Assembly: GCF_000801105.2 (NCBI RefSeq)
Contig: NC_079516.1
Coordinates: 31,206,790 to 31,270,789, forward strand
Origin: Raphanus sativus
Taxonomy: Eukaryota > Streptophyta > Magnoliopsida > Brassicales > Brassicaceae
Length of the DNA stretch: 64,000 bases
Direction of reading: 5' to 3'
Shown: piece after piece, positions 44,211 to 56,241 of the stretch
Layout of the letters: each line of letters starts with the position of its first letter
Numbering within the stretch: the stretch's first letter is position 1
Translations under genes and position numbers: made by a program
Notes under the pieces: generated by a model
Told to the model about the DNA's origin: nothing
Database searches by the model: none
What the model saw: the letters and a program-made list of their open reading frames with translations, nothing else

Positions 44211-47200
44211 ATTTGACATTCTGATTTTTGTGTTTTATAATTTGGTGTTTGATTTATTTTTTCGTCCTCATTTTAAATTAAAAGTGTTTCTTTGAATTTA
44301 TTATATGAATGAAACATTTATATTAAAATCTTATCTCTGAAATTTCCGAAAATTATATCTATAAATCTGAAATTAATGATATAATAAAATATATAATAAA
44401 TCCTCTAAAATTTCTTCATTCTAAAGAATGAATGAATGGTTTCATAGTGAAACCATGAGCAAAGGAAAAGAGTTCCTTAATTGTCCAAAGAGATAAGAGA
44501 TAAGAGATAAAATTGCGGGTATGCGGCCAGATATGTATAAGGGCAAGCATTCAGATGCTTTATATTCACCTAGAGAAACCCATTGAGATTATAAAATATA
44601 AGAATGGTTTCCATAATGATATAATGGGCAAAGGAAACAAAAGGTTCCTACAAAAGTTTTGAAAATCGCCCAAGGCCATACCTGCATTCTCTACTGATCA
44701 AGACTATGCTAACGATCAGTATGATAAGAGGCAAGAGCCATGGTAACCAGATTGGTATACCCCACGAAACTTACACACTTTATGGCATGACCGGACTAGC
44801 CATCCTAGTCTAAACTGATGCAAAGATTGATATTGCAAAAGGCACAAAGAGTTATCCCATAGAATCTCACGTTGTGTAATATGTACACAAGGGAAACTCA
44901 TTAGGCTATAATGTCTCAAGCATTCAAATGATTATAGCATGTTCATGAGGGGGAGAAATGACACACCCGTGTGGTCCATGACCATACTATAAACATGAAT
45001 ATGACAGCTTGGCTGTACTGGCCATTACCTATATGGTTCAGACTCTAAAGTCTATAAGATTGGGGACATCATGAAATTTACATGTATAAGGTTAATATGC
45101 ATCAGGCCATATAAGTGAGCATAGATATTCCCATCTCAGATTGAATACGGGTCATGAGCCAGACATAAACCATCTTAAGAGAATCTGAATATACCACCAC
45201 AGACATATGTGCCATTTAAGATAGAACCTCAGAAGAGGATTGGGAATATATGTTGGATGAAAATGTCTTTCTCCCACGAATTTAAAGGTATCTTGAGCCA
45301 AACATGGGTGATCTAATTAGTGGCCAAGAACACAGATTGCAAAAGATAGTAATCTGATTATCCAACATTAAAAGGAGAAAGTTATAAGTTGGTAAAGAGA
45401 ATAAAAGAAATAGAATGGTATTTACATCATTGTCTTGGCAAGATCCTCGGACTATAAAATATGATCTAAGACGTCCAAAGAATGTGATCAAAAGATATAA
45501 AAGCTAGCAAAAATAGATGCAAGACACATTGACCCGAAAAGAAAAAGAATGACTAAATCATACCAGCGTAGCACCATGAATTTGATGTCCTAAGAGACAC
45601 AATCAAGTTGCTACAGTGTCTATACAAGATAGACCAATAAGTTCCTAAAGATAAGAAACCTCGGAAAGAAATGAAAGGTACATAGAATGATACAAATCCG
45701 AGTTCAAAGGAAAAAAGTCCAGACAGAGCGATAAGGCTGGCCAGCTAAACATCTAAGGTACTAGACCATGTAGTTTGGGACGCCAAACTGCAAGGTAGTA
45801 AAGGTCCTAGATAATAAGATCTCAAATCTATTAGCTCATGTCTGGAACACTATGGAACTACATAAGAGTGTTAACACTAATGATGTATTTACATACAAGA
45901 GAGCTCATAAAAGAAAGTAGAACTTGAGTTTAAAGATATAAAGCGAGGATCATGAACCCACATAAGAGTACTTATAAAGAATAAAGGAAACATGGGGTTT
46001 AAAGTATTTACAGAAAGATGGGCGTATTGGCCATACATATAGAAAAACGCCATCAAATGATAAAACCAGTGAATGGGTCTTGTGAGGAAAATAAACCATG
46101 AGATATAGGACATCACCACATGGTCTAAGGTGATCATGTTCCTACTTAAAGCATTCAAAGAATGGCTTGATTACACAAGGATACTCACAGAGACCAAGGA
46201 ACAGATTATAAGGAGATATACTCGTATGTGGTGGATGCTACTACACAAATTCGAAATTGATAAAGGTCTGGTTATAAGTAAGAGATAATGTAGTAAGCAG
46301 CATATTAATCACTGGATAAAAATAATAAAGGTACCAGAAAGATGAGAAAGAAAGTTCTCAACGAACAGCATCGTTCCTAAGCTGTTTATGGACTGAAACA
46401 AAAGCAGCTGCATATAATATGATAGACTAAGTAATACTTAGTAAAGGAGTTCTATAAGAACGATCCAAATAAGTTCATATATCATTATGAAAGAAATTCC
46501 TTGTGTTTATAATAAACCAACCTAAAAGAGGTTAAGTGTTTTCGATGATACAAGTTATCGATTGATTCTTAGACATGCTATGTTTTATATATGATGGGAC
46601 TACAATGATTTGTAGTAGAGATCATAGCCGTGTGTGTGTATCAGCACACCACAATTACATAGTGTAATGCGAGATGGTCATACAAAAAGGGCAAAGAGAA
46701 CCATTAAGGCTCACGACCATACCGAATCAAAGGTCGTGTCCGGCTCCATTCCAGCCCAATCGCCCATGAAAGATGACTAATATGTTAACACCAAAACGTG
46801 TAACATCATCGCAACACACAGACCATAATGAACCAAGAGAGTGACCAAAAGTATGTCTGGTCGAGGTCAAATGGATTTGGCATTGCTGAAGGCAAGAAAG
46901 ATCGATAGCCATGTATAAGGTCCATGAGTGTATTTGACTGCAGATCCATAGTTTTATGAGATTATAAAACTCATTGCAGCAATAATTATTAATGACATGA
47001 CCTTAGACACTCACGAGTTATGGACGAGTATAGACAAGGTCTATAACTCAACATGGATCGACCAATAAAGAAAGATCGACTATAATGGATAAGCCATGAG
47101 CACATACAAGTGATGTATGTTCGAATGGACAAAGGCATTTCCGTGAGAAAGCCAAGTGGTTCGTATGTGTTTGGTCGATGGCTCAATATATATTAAAATG

Positions 47201-47510
47201 TCCACGGTATGGCAAAGTCATGTGAGTAGAGGATCTGTGGGACATAAGAAGACCGGCGAGTAAAGTTTGATCGCAGATTAGAGGTTCATCCGAGTACTGG
47301 TCGAGTACCATCCGTCTGACCAGGACATAGAGTGGTCGACAGCAAAAGAAGCACATCACATCTGAGTCTTCAGCGATGTTTAAATCAGGGGGAGTAGTAT
47401 GTGTTGTACTCTTTTTCCTTCACCATGGTTTTGTCCCACTGGGTTTTCCTGGTAAGATTTTAATGAGGCAACATTAAGCATACTACGAACCCTGAATGGT
47501 TATGACGTCT
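44211..47510 (+). pseudogene. degenerate copia pol (unit A)
   Basis: No long frame survives. Recognisable scraps are the pre-integrase motif LWHD..SHPS near 44780-44810 and RT wording VYGLKQ near 46382-46402, followed downstream by FDDTSYRLIL-like sequence near 46540. Order and spacing fit integrase-RT-RNase H. Stops and indels throughout suggest long decay of pol while LTR and gag stayed similar between units, so the family may move using enzymes made elsewhere. Confidence 0.65.
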
Positions 47511-47519
47511 AAGGGGGAG

Positions 47520-47773
47520 TGTTATAAATCATTTGGTGGAGGATCCATAACCAAACTCGATGATACTGATCCAGGTGCCAAAGAGGAGAGAGAGACAGCA
47601 AATAGATAGTTTCCATATTTCTATTTCATGTGTTCTTTCCATTATTGTATTTAACTTTTCCTTGTTGTATTAGGAAAATCTAGTTTTCCATTTATCTTTT
47701 GACGGTCTAACTATGACGGTCTAATACTTGTATAAATATAGACCTCCAGTCATGAGTAATAATAAGCTTTCAC
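47520..47773 (+). repeat. copia LTR shared by units A and B, 3' end deleted
   Basis: Same start as 41541. A deletion of about 43 bp removes the last bases of the LTR and the putative primer site: AAGCTTTCAC runs straight into AAAACCCTAAGC. TATAAATA at 47731-47738. Confidence 0.83.
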
Positions 47774-48041
47774 AAAACCCTAAGCTAAATCTCAGACCAT
47801 CCGATTTTCTCTCTTGATCACGATAAACACTAAAACCGTAAACAAGAAGAATCTGTCTCAGAACTTCAAAGAGGTCATTCTCTCAAACCGTGAGGAAACA
47901 GAAAACAATCAACATATCAAATTGAAGCCCTCGACGAGACGAATCCGTCGGTGCAAACCACTTGTAGATCTGACCGCCGACGCGCCCTCACGCACAGATA
48001 CAGTGTACGCCGATCTCACTCATCCGAGATAAAACCCCAGT

Positions 48042-48042
<1 letters not shown>

Positions 48043-48097
<55 letters not shown>
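48043..48097 (+). repeat. (CT)n microsatellite in copia leader B
   Basis: About 55 bp, roughly half the unit A length. Confidence 0.97.
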
Positions 48098-48099
<2 letters not shown>

Positions 48100-48248
48100 G
48101 ATCCGACCCTAAGCAAGACGCAACTGTTGGGGTCAAAAACGGTTATCTCGAAATCAACGGCTAAGTCTATTTGTCATACGAAAGTATACGGAAGAAACGA
48201 GAAGTAATCTAAGTTTGGACATGCCGAACGACAAGGAATCCGCCTTGA

Positions 48249-48328
48249 AACTTCAAAGAGCCCGTTCTCTCAAACCGTGAGGACCCAGAAAACGAGCAAG
48301 ATATCAAATCGAAGCCCTCGTCGAGACG
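48249..48328 (+). repeat. copia-like 80-bp block, copy 1 (5' LTR H)
   Basis: Same block as 48419-48498 with GAGCAAGATATC in place of GATCAACATATC. In the 3' LTR the pair is at 54500-54579 and 54670-54749. Confidence 0.88.
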
Positions 48329-48418
48329 CACGTGCTGGTCCTGGCCGCCGGCGGCTAGCCCCCATGCTGGTCCTGCCCGCCGGGCGGCTAGCCCCCGTGC
48401 TGGTCCTGGCTGCCGGAA

Positions 48419-48498
48419 AACTTCAAAGAGCCCGTTCTCTCAAACCGTGAGGACCCAGAAAACGATCAACATATCAAATCGAAGCCCTCGTCGAGACG
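48419..48498 (+). repeat. copia-like 80-bp block, copy 2 (5' LTR H)
   Basis: Closest to the copia leader (41921-42000): 72 of 80 bases identical by eye, no gaps, including AAAACGATCAACATATCAAA. Confidence 0.9.
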
Positions 48499-48506
48499 CA
48501 CGTGCT

Positions 48507-48863
48507 GGTCCGTAGCCGCCGGGCGGCTAGCCCCCGTGCTGGCCGTGGCCGCCGGCGGCTAGCGCCCGTGCTGGCCGTGGCCGCCGGGCGGCTAGCCCCG
48601 TGCTGGCCGTGGCCGCCGGCAGCTAGCGCCCGTGCTGGCCGTGGCCGCCGGGCGGCTAGCCCGTGCTGGCCGTGGCCGCCGGCGGCTAGCGCCCGTGCTG
48701 GCCGTGGCCGCCGGGCGGCTAGCCCCGTGCTGGCCGTGGCCGCCGGCGGCTAGCACCTGTGCTGGCCGTGGCCGCCGGGCGGCTAGCCCCGTGCTGGTCG
48801 TGGCCGCCGGCGGCTAGCGCCCGTGCTGGCCATGGCCGCCGGGCGGCTAGCCCCGTGCTGGCT
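48507..48863 (+). repeat. GC-rich minisatellite in 5' LTR H
   Basis: About 11 units of 31-32 bp, alternating GGCCGCCGGGCGGCTAGCC and GGCCGCCGGCGGCTAGCGC types. The 3' LTR array (54767-55146) has a different unit arrangement and accounts for most of the length difference between the LTRs. Confidence 0.93.
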
Positions 48864-49401
48864 CGGATCGTCGGATGACAAGCTTCCGTGCATAAGTCCC
48901 AGCCCCGGCCGTCAGAAGTCTGCACTTCGAGTCTTTCCCAAGTCCTCGCAGGACGAATCATTGAGATTCAGCGTACGAAACTCCGGTTCTTACTCCAAAC
49001 TAAAACCGTCGGAAACACTTCGGAAACTCGTAAGATATCAACGGGAAGGAAGATCTTAAATTCTTCGTACGAAACAGCGATGGTTATCTTAAGACACCAC
49101 TCATCTAAACTCTACGAACGAATGAAGAACTTCCGAAGAAATCATTGAAAACAACGGAATTCCTAGAGACGGGCCGAAAGGGACCAAACGCGATCGGACA
49201 GTCCGTGTACGATTATCTAAGATAGATACGACGATTAACGTTTATCTTTACGTAACAAGATAAATGCTAAATTTCCGGAAGGATAAATGTCAAGTTTCCC
49301 GAAGATAAATGTCAAGTTTCCCGATAAACATGGAGGCCGACGAAAATGGAAAAAAGCCCGCCTTGCGGCCCAGAAGGAGAATAGACCGTCATAAGAAGGA
49401 G

Positions 49402-49410
49402 TATATAAAG
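49402..49410 (+). promoter_or_regulatory. TATA box of 5' LTR H
   Basis: TATATAAAG in GGAGTATATAAAGGAGC; the 3' LTR copy is at 55688-55696. Confidence 0.68.
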
Positions 49411-49957
49411 GAGCTTTGGGAGAGGAAGAAGGGGAATAGCGAAAATCATTAAGAGAGAGAGAAATCCGAGATTGGAAACCTAGAGAGCTCATGTTAGGTT
49501 AAGAACTTAGAATTCAGGCGGTAGACTAGCAAGGTAGGACCTAGAACGTCCGGCCGCCTCTCGTTCTATTTTCATCTTGTCCGCAGGCTCCTGTCTCTCT
49601 CGGAAGGATCTAACAATCCTTTTACTTAGAGTTCCGCACATAGAAACCCTAGGCATTATTCTCGACATGCCCGTTTCTATGACTAACGCTCGTACTAGAC
49701 GAACTCCGCCAGGCAGTTCGATCTCTTGTTCAAACCCTTCCAACTGAACTACGTCCGACTTGATCCTCGAAAGGGGTACGTAGGCAGCCTTCCTTAAGGT
49801 CCAGTCCCAAATCTCAATAAAACCTTTCCGCATTTATCTGATCACTTGTCGTTGGTTGTCGCAGAGAATCCGGACCTTCAGGGAAAGTTAGGTTTACTTA
49901 GCTTTCCTCCGTTTTACTTAATCAAAATCGACAGTGCGAATTTCGGTTCCCACAGTT

Positions 49958-49975
49958 TGGCGCTAGAAGGAGGGG
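49958..49975 (+). other. primer-binding site of element H
   Basis: TGGCGCTAGAAGGAGGGG, three bases after the LTR end at 49954. Confidence 0.83.
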
Positions 49976-50023
49976 GGACATATTACTCTTACTCTTACGG
50001 CCGCAAAACGCTTGATCAAAGCA

Positions 50024-50338
50024 ATGTCTGGAAATATGAAAGACAAACTCACAGCTCACATCGACGCTGGTAAAACAACTTCAGCAGTGACTGCTCCTAC
50101 GACCAACGCTTATGCAAACAGTTATCTAAGATTATCATCTTACGGACAAACGTCCCGAGAACGGACCATCCCAACCAAGTTCGGGTCCTATCAACCATGC
50201 ACCCCCGTCCAAGTTCCTGCAACACAGTCCTCGGGTCCATGGACACAACCCCCCCTCGTTTGGGACTATCGAAGAAAGACTTCGGAAAAATTCATAAAAA
50301 GACTTGGTAGTGGAGACGGATTCCTGCCTGCCGTATAA
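50024..50338 (+). pseudogene. gag N-terminus fragment (element H)
   Basis: ATG at 50024, 104 codons. Begins MSGNMKDKL; Ser/Thr/Pro-rich, no capsid or zinc-knuckle motif. A near copy is in element E (19694-19422); the reading frames diverge near the end. It stops where the LTR-like block begins. It could be a short retained protein or simply packaging-region sequence. Confidence 0.6.
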
Positions 50339-51600
50339 AAACGGCTATGGTTAGCTTGAACACCAGTTGCCTTAACTATACGGGGAATTGAAATCCTTTC
50401 GGAAAAACCAGCGTCACATCAACGGCTTTTTCTAAAGAAAAATCGTAAAAACGTCTAAGTCCCAAGACAGCCCAAAAGGGGCCCGAATCACGGCTAAACG
50501 ACCCACATACGATTTTAGGTAGGATCGAGCCCAAGGCTGATATGACGGTCTGAGTTTCGACTGGAAATGTTTTTTAGAATTTCCCGGAAAAATAAAGACT
50601 TGTTCTCCTGGAAATCGCGGAGAAACCCCATATTACTCATGAAACAGAAAGCTTGACTAATCGGGTTACCAATCAGCGTTTCTAATGCTAAAATTCGATA
50701 ACATTTTACGGAACACCTTTCGTAAAATAAATTCTCGAAAATATTTCACGAGACAACTTTTGCATGATTAAACTCGACAACATTTTACAAAACAGTTTCC
50801 GTAAAATTAACTCGACAACATTTTGTGAAATAACTCTCGTAAAATAAAAGGTCAACAACGTTCTAAAGAAACAATTCCTTGCTGGGATCATGATGAAACC
50901 TTGGAAAAATATTAAGTTCGAGATTAATCATCTCGAAATCAACGGCTAGAAACATTTTCTACACGAGGAAAAACCTACGCAAAAACACGCACAAGCCGAA
51001 GGAACCGAGCAGCCGATTCCGGTCGCGGCCGTGGTCGCCGGGGGCTAGCCCCGTGCTGGCCGTGGCCGCCGGCGGCTAGCGCCCGTGCTGGCCGTGGTCG
51101 CCGGGCGGCTAGCCCCGTGCTGGCCGTGGCCGCCGGCGGCTAGCGCCCGTGCTGGCCGTGGTCGCCGGGCGCGCTAGCCCGTGCTGGCCGTGGCCGCCGG
51201 CGGCTAGCGCCCGTGCTGGCCGTGGTCGCCGGGCGGCTAGCCCCGTGCTGGCCGTGGCCGCCGGCGGCTAGCGCCCGTGCTGGCCGTGGTCGCCGGGCGG
51301 CTAGCCCGTGCTGGCCGTGGCCGCCGGCGGCTAGCGTCCGTGCTGGCCGTAGTCGCCGGACGGCTAGCCCCGTGCTGGCTCAGGTCGTCGAGCGGCTAGT
51401 CTTCGTGCGTAAGTTCTAGGCCTCCGGGTCGCCAGAAATCCGTGTTTTGCGACTTTCCGAGATCCCGCAAACAAAACTCTTTTCCTGCTCCAAGATTTCG
51501 AAGAACCCATAAGACGTCAACGGACAGGAAGACTTCGTATAAAACGGTAATGGTTATCTTAAAACACCATTCGCCTCAACAATGGATCGAAGATCTTCCG
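50339..51600 (+). repeat. LTR-like block of the D/G subfamily inside element H
   Basis: Segment 50905-51500 matches LTR G (63375 to 64000): GAGATTAATCATCTCGAAAT, the run-up to the GC array (CCGAAGGAACCGAGCAGCCG), the array itself (51025-51380), then CGGCTAGTCTTCGTGC and CCGGGTCGCCAGAAATCCG. No TGTTGGGG start or CACA end is evident, so it is an internal remnant. The same block is in E (reverse complement, 18265-19420). Confidence 0.82.
51025..51380 (+). repeat. GC-rich minisatellite in the interior of H
   Basis: About 11 units of 31-32 bp, as in the LTRs, with GTGGTCGCCGGGCGG and GTGGCCGCCGGCGG alternating. Confidence 0.92.
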
Positions 51601-54375
51601 AAAGACTCGACATCCAAGTGTTGGCTAGCCCCCATGCTGCCTCTAGGCGCCGGATGACTAGCGCACCCGTACTGCGCTGGTTATCGGGCGTCACAACATT
51701 CGTCAAGCACGGCCAATCCTCGTAAAGATTGACCCAACGACTATTCAAACCAATTTTACGAAACAGTTTCCGTAAAATTAACTCGACAACATTTTGTTGA
51801 ATAACTCTCGTTAAATAAAAAGCTCGACAATATTTTACGAAACGTCATTCGTAAAAGTATAACAAGATCGTCTCATCAAAAATCGATTCTCGATTCAGTA
51901 TCAGACTTTTCGAAGACCTTTGACAATGAAACGGTAGAAGACAAAGAGGAACGGACATGAGGCAATCTCGAGTAATCAATGAGACTAAGGCAGAACGCGC
52001 AAACCGATCTAATCTCTCGAAAAAACCGAGAAAACGATCGGCGCATCCTTGGCATACTCTTTCCGCTTCCGTGAGACTAATGGCACGACGGTGAGCTACA
52101 AAAATTAACGAAATAACCTTCGGTAAACCTTCATGAGTAACCCGAAGCAACTTTCGCCAAAAAAACAAAATCAAAGCGGAAACATTTCCCGTGTAAACCA
52201 CGGAAACAGTGCTACTTTGACTATCTGCGATTTTCTATCTCCATGAAACCAGTCATTGATTACTTTCGTATAACTGAAACCTAAAGTGGAAAATCATTTC
52301 AAAAAGCCATCACCCGTAACTTGGAAAACTCCGCTAAGATTTGCATGTCTATCTCAACGAACGCTATTCGGCCCTCGGCCAACTACGCCTTTCCAAAAAA
52401 GCCCGAACCTGAATTCGGCATCACCATTAAGGACAATCGTGAACCAATATGACCTTAATGCGAAAGGATCGCGTCTGATCGTTTACCAACTCCTTGGTTA
52501 AACGGCTGAACACAGCCTTCACGCCAAGACAAAACAGCTGAACGATCGCCGCTCCAATCACATAAGGGCCAAACGATAATCCACGATTTGTCATAAAACG
52601 CCAAGTGACCATTACGCGAGCAACTCTGTCGCATAGCCCAAAGCGGAAATCATGCGCTAAATTTCTCGTAATAAAATCAGTCCTAACAGCCATACGGTTA
52701 ACGGAAAAATTTGAACTTAACATCGACTGATTAAGTTCAATACGCCCCGTAAACAAAGCATGAAAAGAAACACTCGTGACAAAGCTCCAAGAGTTATACG
52801 AGTCGTCCTTAAAATCCCGGAAGGCCAACACTTCGCGAAGCAAAGCGAAGGTAGACACTTCTCCCTGGGTCAAATATACGCGACCCTGGTCCTAATTCCT
52901 CGATCAAAATTTTATAACTTGCACGTCCAAACTGAAACAACAGTTTCTGACTACGGACATTCGCAAAACATCTCCAAGCCCGCGAACATTTGAAATGCGG
53001 CACAAGGGAAAATTAACTCGTACACGTTGAAATGTGTATGCTTGTATAATCCACGTTTTTTGAAGAAACCGGATTTTTCGAAACTCTTTACAAACACAGA
53101 AACCGAATTTTCGAAACTCTTCGCAAACAAACTTGCCAATCGCTAAACGGCCTCAACAATGGATCCAGTATCCACCAAAAAATCATAAGAAAAATTCCGC
53201 GATTTCTAAAACCCATAGTCCTTTATGGCATAAGAAAAACAAACTTCAAAGCACTGCGAGACGTCGCTTCGTGCCTGAACATTCGTTTTCGATTAAAACC
53301 TTCATACGCCTTCTAAATGGCATCATATCGATGTTGCTGATCACAACAAACGAACTCTAACGTCCTAAACAGACAAGCCACCTAAGGGTAGGCTCTTTTA
53401 CATCCGACAAGGGATCCCATAGCGCGCTATACAAAAAATCCAAATTTGGTTCAGCACTTCGTAAAGGAAGTAGCTCGATTCGTGCCCAGATAAATCATAT
53501 AAGCCGATACCACTTCGCGGATTTTAAAACGGTAAGAATCAGGTTAAAATCACAAACAGGCAAAACGAAAGCCGATTTGTCATCGCACAGCCTCAGTCTG
53601 AGAGTAAACCTAGGTCTTGCCCTAAACCCAGCCTTGCTGGTATCTTAACATCTCATAGGCAAAGCGTCAACGACGCGAAATCCCAAAACTTGTCTCTTCA
53701 CTCAAGTCTGTACGTTTTCACGAATTTTCGCGTAAATCGTAAACCGCAGGAAAATCTCGCTTTGTACAAACGACGGATACGGTGATCATCAGGGAGGCAG
53801 GAATGAGACGACAACTCACACCCTGTCCCTCTAACTTCGATAGACAGAAGTTCTGAAAACGCAACATTAATATTTTATAAAGATTGAGCCGCAGAGTTCA
53901 ACAGATGCCCTGAAAAAGGCCGGGATTCGAAGCCACCAACATCATCGCCTCTTAAACGGCCGAAACACAATCAAAATAAAAATCTCTAAAGGGATTGATA
54001 AACCTAGACGCTCCCGGAGCATCACCTTCATCCTCAAAACTCACCTAAAGTAGGAACGGTCTCACCGTCGCCTCCATTGGTCGCACCACCGCTGCATGTC
54101 TCATATGCGCCGGCTTCGCGATCCTTGACTGCGTGGTCCTGGTCCTCCGAACCCTCCGAATGCAGGACAAGGGTGCACACGGATTTCAGACCAGCAAGAA
54201 TCGAGTCGAAGTTGAGCAACGAACTCACGGTCTTCCCGACCTCACGTTCGAGATCGCCAATCAAAGGTGATGTGGATTTCCGCAATGAAATACTCTTAGC
54301 CAAAAATTTCGATTTTCAACTCATAATCTTCCGCCCGCAAGATCGTTCCCGCGTCTTGCATGCTGGGGGGCTAAC
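51601..54375 (+). other. non-coding interior of H with antisense-ORF-like remnants
   Basis: 51755-51862 repeats sequence from 50760-50870 (CAGTTTCCGTAAAATTAACT...). 53395-53690 is homologous to the spacer of element C (31310-31600), which lies next to C's antisense ORF. Minus-strand frames at 52873-52427 (148 codons, GTG-type start) and 54303-54034 (89 codons) sit where that ORF would be, but I see no clear similarity to it. No RT or integrase motifs. Confidence 0.55.
52427..52873 (-). other. unassigned minus-strand open frame in element H
   Basis: 148 codons, including FVTSVSFHALFTGRIELN and MTNRGLSFGPYVIGAAIVQL. The composition looks protein-like and the position fits a decayed accessory ORF of a Tat element, but I do not recognise it and it may be chance. 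Confidence 0.25.
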
Positions 54376-56241
54376 TGTTGGGGTCAAAAACGGTTATCTC
54401 GAAATCAACGGCTAAGTCTATTTGTCATACGAAAGTATACGGAAGAAACGAGAAGTAATCTAAGTTTGGACAGGCCGAACGACAAGGAATCCGCCTTGAA
54501 ACTTCAAAGAGCCCGTTCTCTCAAACCGTGAGGACCCAGAAAACGAGCAAGATATCAAATCGAAGCCCTCGTCGAGACGCACGTGCTGGTCCTGGCCGCC
54601 GGCGGCTAGCCCCCGTTCTGGTCCTGGCCGCCGGGCGGCTAGCCCCTGTGCTGGTCCTGGCCGCCGGGAAACTTCAAAGAGCCCGTTCTCTCAAACCGTG
54701 AGGACCCAAAAAACGATCAACATATCAAATCGAATCCCTCGTCGAGACGCACGTGCTGGTCCGTAGCCGCCGGGCGGCTAGCCCCCGTGCTGGCCGTGGC
54801 CGCCGGCGGCTAGCGCCCGTGCTGGCTGTGGCCACCGGGCGGCTAGCCCCGTGCTGGCCGTGGCCGCCGGGCGGCTAGCCCCGCGCTGGCCGTGGCCGCC
54901 GGCGGCTAGCGCCCGTGCTGGCCGTGGCCGCCGGGCGGCTAGCCCCGTGCTGGCCATGGCTGCCGGCGGCTAGCGCCCGTGCTGGCCGTGGCCGCCGGGC
55001 GGCTAGCCCCGTGCTGGCCGTGGCCGCCGGCGGCTAGCACCCGTGCTGGCCGTGGCCGCCGGGCGGCTAGCCCCGTGCTGGCCGTGGCCGCCGGCGGCTA
55101 GCGCCCGTGCTGGCCATGGCCGCCGGGCGGCTAGCCCCGTGCTGGCTCGGATCGTCGGATGACAAGCTTCCGTGCATAAGTCCCAGGCCCCGGCCGTCAG
55201 AAGTCTGCACTTCGAGTCTTTCCCAAGTCCTCGCAGGACGAATCATTGAGATTCCGCGTACGAAACTCCGGTTCTTACTCTAAACTAAAACCGTCGGAAA
55301 CACTTCGGAAACTCGTAAGATATCAACCGGAAGGAAGATCTTAAATTCTTCGTACGAAACAGCGATGGTTATCTTAAGACACCCACTCATCTCAACTCTA
55401 CGAACGAATGAAGAACTTCCGAAGAAATCATAGAAAACAACGGAAGTCCTAGAGACGGCCCGAAAGGGACCAAACGCGATCGGACAGTCCGTTTACGATT
55501 ATCTAAGATAGATACGACGATTAACGTTTATCTTTACGTAACAAGATAAATGCTAAATTTCCGGAAGGATAAATGTCAAGTTTCCCGAAGATAAATGTCA
55601 AGTTTCCCGATAAACATGGATGCCGACGAAAATGGAAAAAAGCCCGCCTTGCGGCCCAGAAGGAGAATAGACCGTCATAAGAAGGAGTATATAAAGGAGC
55701 TTTGGGAGAGGAAGAAGGGGAAGAGCGAAAATCATTAAGAGAGAGAGAAATCCGAGATTGGAGACCTAGAGAGCTCCTGTTAGGTTAAGAACTTAGAATT
55801 CAGGCGGTAGACTAGCAAGGTAGGACCTAGAACGTCCGGCCGCCTCTCATTCTATTTTTCATCTTGTCCGCAGGCTCCTGTCTCTCTCGGAAGGATCTAA
55901 CAATCCTTTTACTTAGAGTTCCGCACATAGAAACCCTAGGCATTATTCTCGACATGCCCATTTCTATGACTAACGCTCGTACTAGACGAACTCCGCCAGG
56001 CAGTTCGATCTCTTGTTCAAACCCTTCCAACTGAACTACGTCCGACTTGATCCTCGAAAGGGGTACGTAGGCAGCCTTCCTTAAGGTCCAGTCCCAAATC
56101 TCAATAAAACCTTTCCGCATTTATCTGATCACTTGTCGTTGGTTGTCGCAGAGAATCCGAACCTTCAGGGAAAGTTAGGTTTACTTAGCTTTCCTCCGTT
56201 TTACTTAATCAAAATCGACAGTGCGAATTTCGGTTCCCACA
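54376..56241 (+). repeat. 3' LTR of element H
   Basis: 1866 bp, same layout as the 5' LTR: copia-like blocks 54500-54579 and 54670-54749, GC array 54767-55146, 22-bp repeats 55544-55609, TATA 55688-55696, end CACA at 56241. Confidence 0.93.
55688..55696 (+). promoter_or_regulatory. TATA box of 3' LTR H
   Basis: TATATAAAG, identical context to the 5' LTR. Confidence 0.62.

Larger units (their letters stand above)
48125..49954 (+). repeat. 5' LTR of element H
   Basis: 1830 bp. In order: conserved 5' end; copia-like block copy 1 (48249-48328); GC units (48330-48417); copia-like block copy 2 (48419-48498); GC-rich minisatellite (48507-48863); three 22-bp repeats (49259-49324); TATA (49402-49410); U5 with GGGGTACGTAGGCAGCC; end GGTTCCCACA. 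Confidence 0.93.
48125..56241 (+). mobile_element. non-autonomous Tat-type element H, 8.1 kb, complete with TSD
   Basis: 5' LTR 48125-49954, primer site 49958, 3' LTR 54376-56241, polypurine context GCTGGGGGGCTAAC at 54362-54375. Perfect 5-bp duplication GCAAC at 48120-48124 and 56242-56246. Unit A of the copia tandem keeps the empty site (GACGCAACCAGCT at about 42228-42240). The two LTRs look very similar, so insertion is recent. The interior has only a gag start, an LTR-like block and decayed antisense-ORF-like sequence; no protease, RT or integrase. It must depend on other Tat elements. Confidence 0.95.

Noticed and set aside
48502..48961. Ala/Gly/Arg-rich frames around 48.5-49 kb and 51.2 kb
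   Set aside because: Minisatellite translation only.
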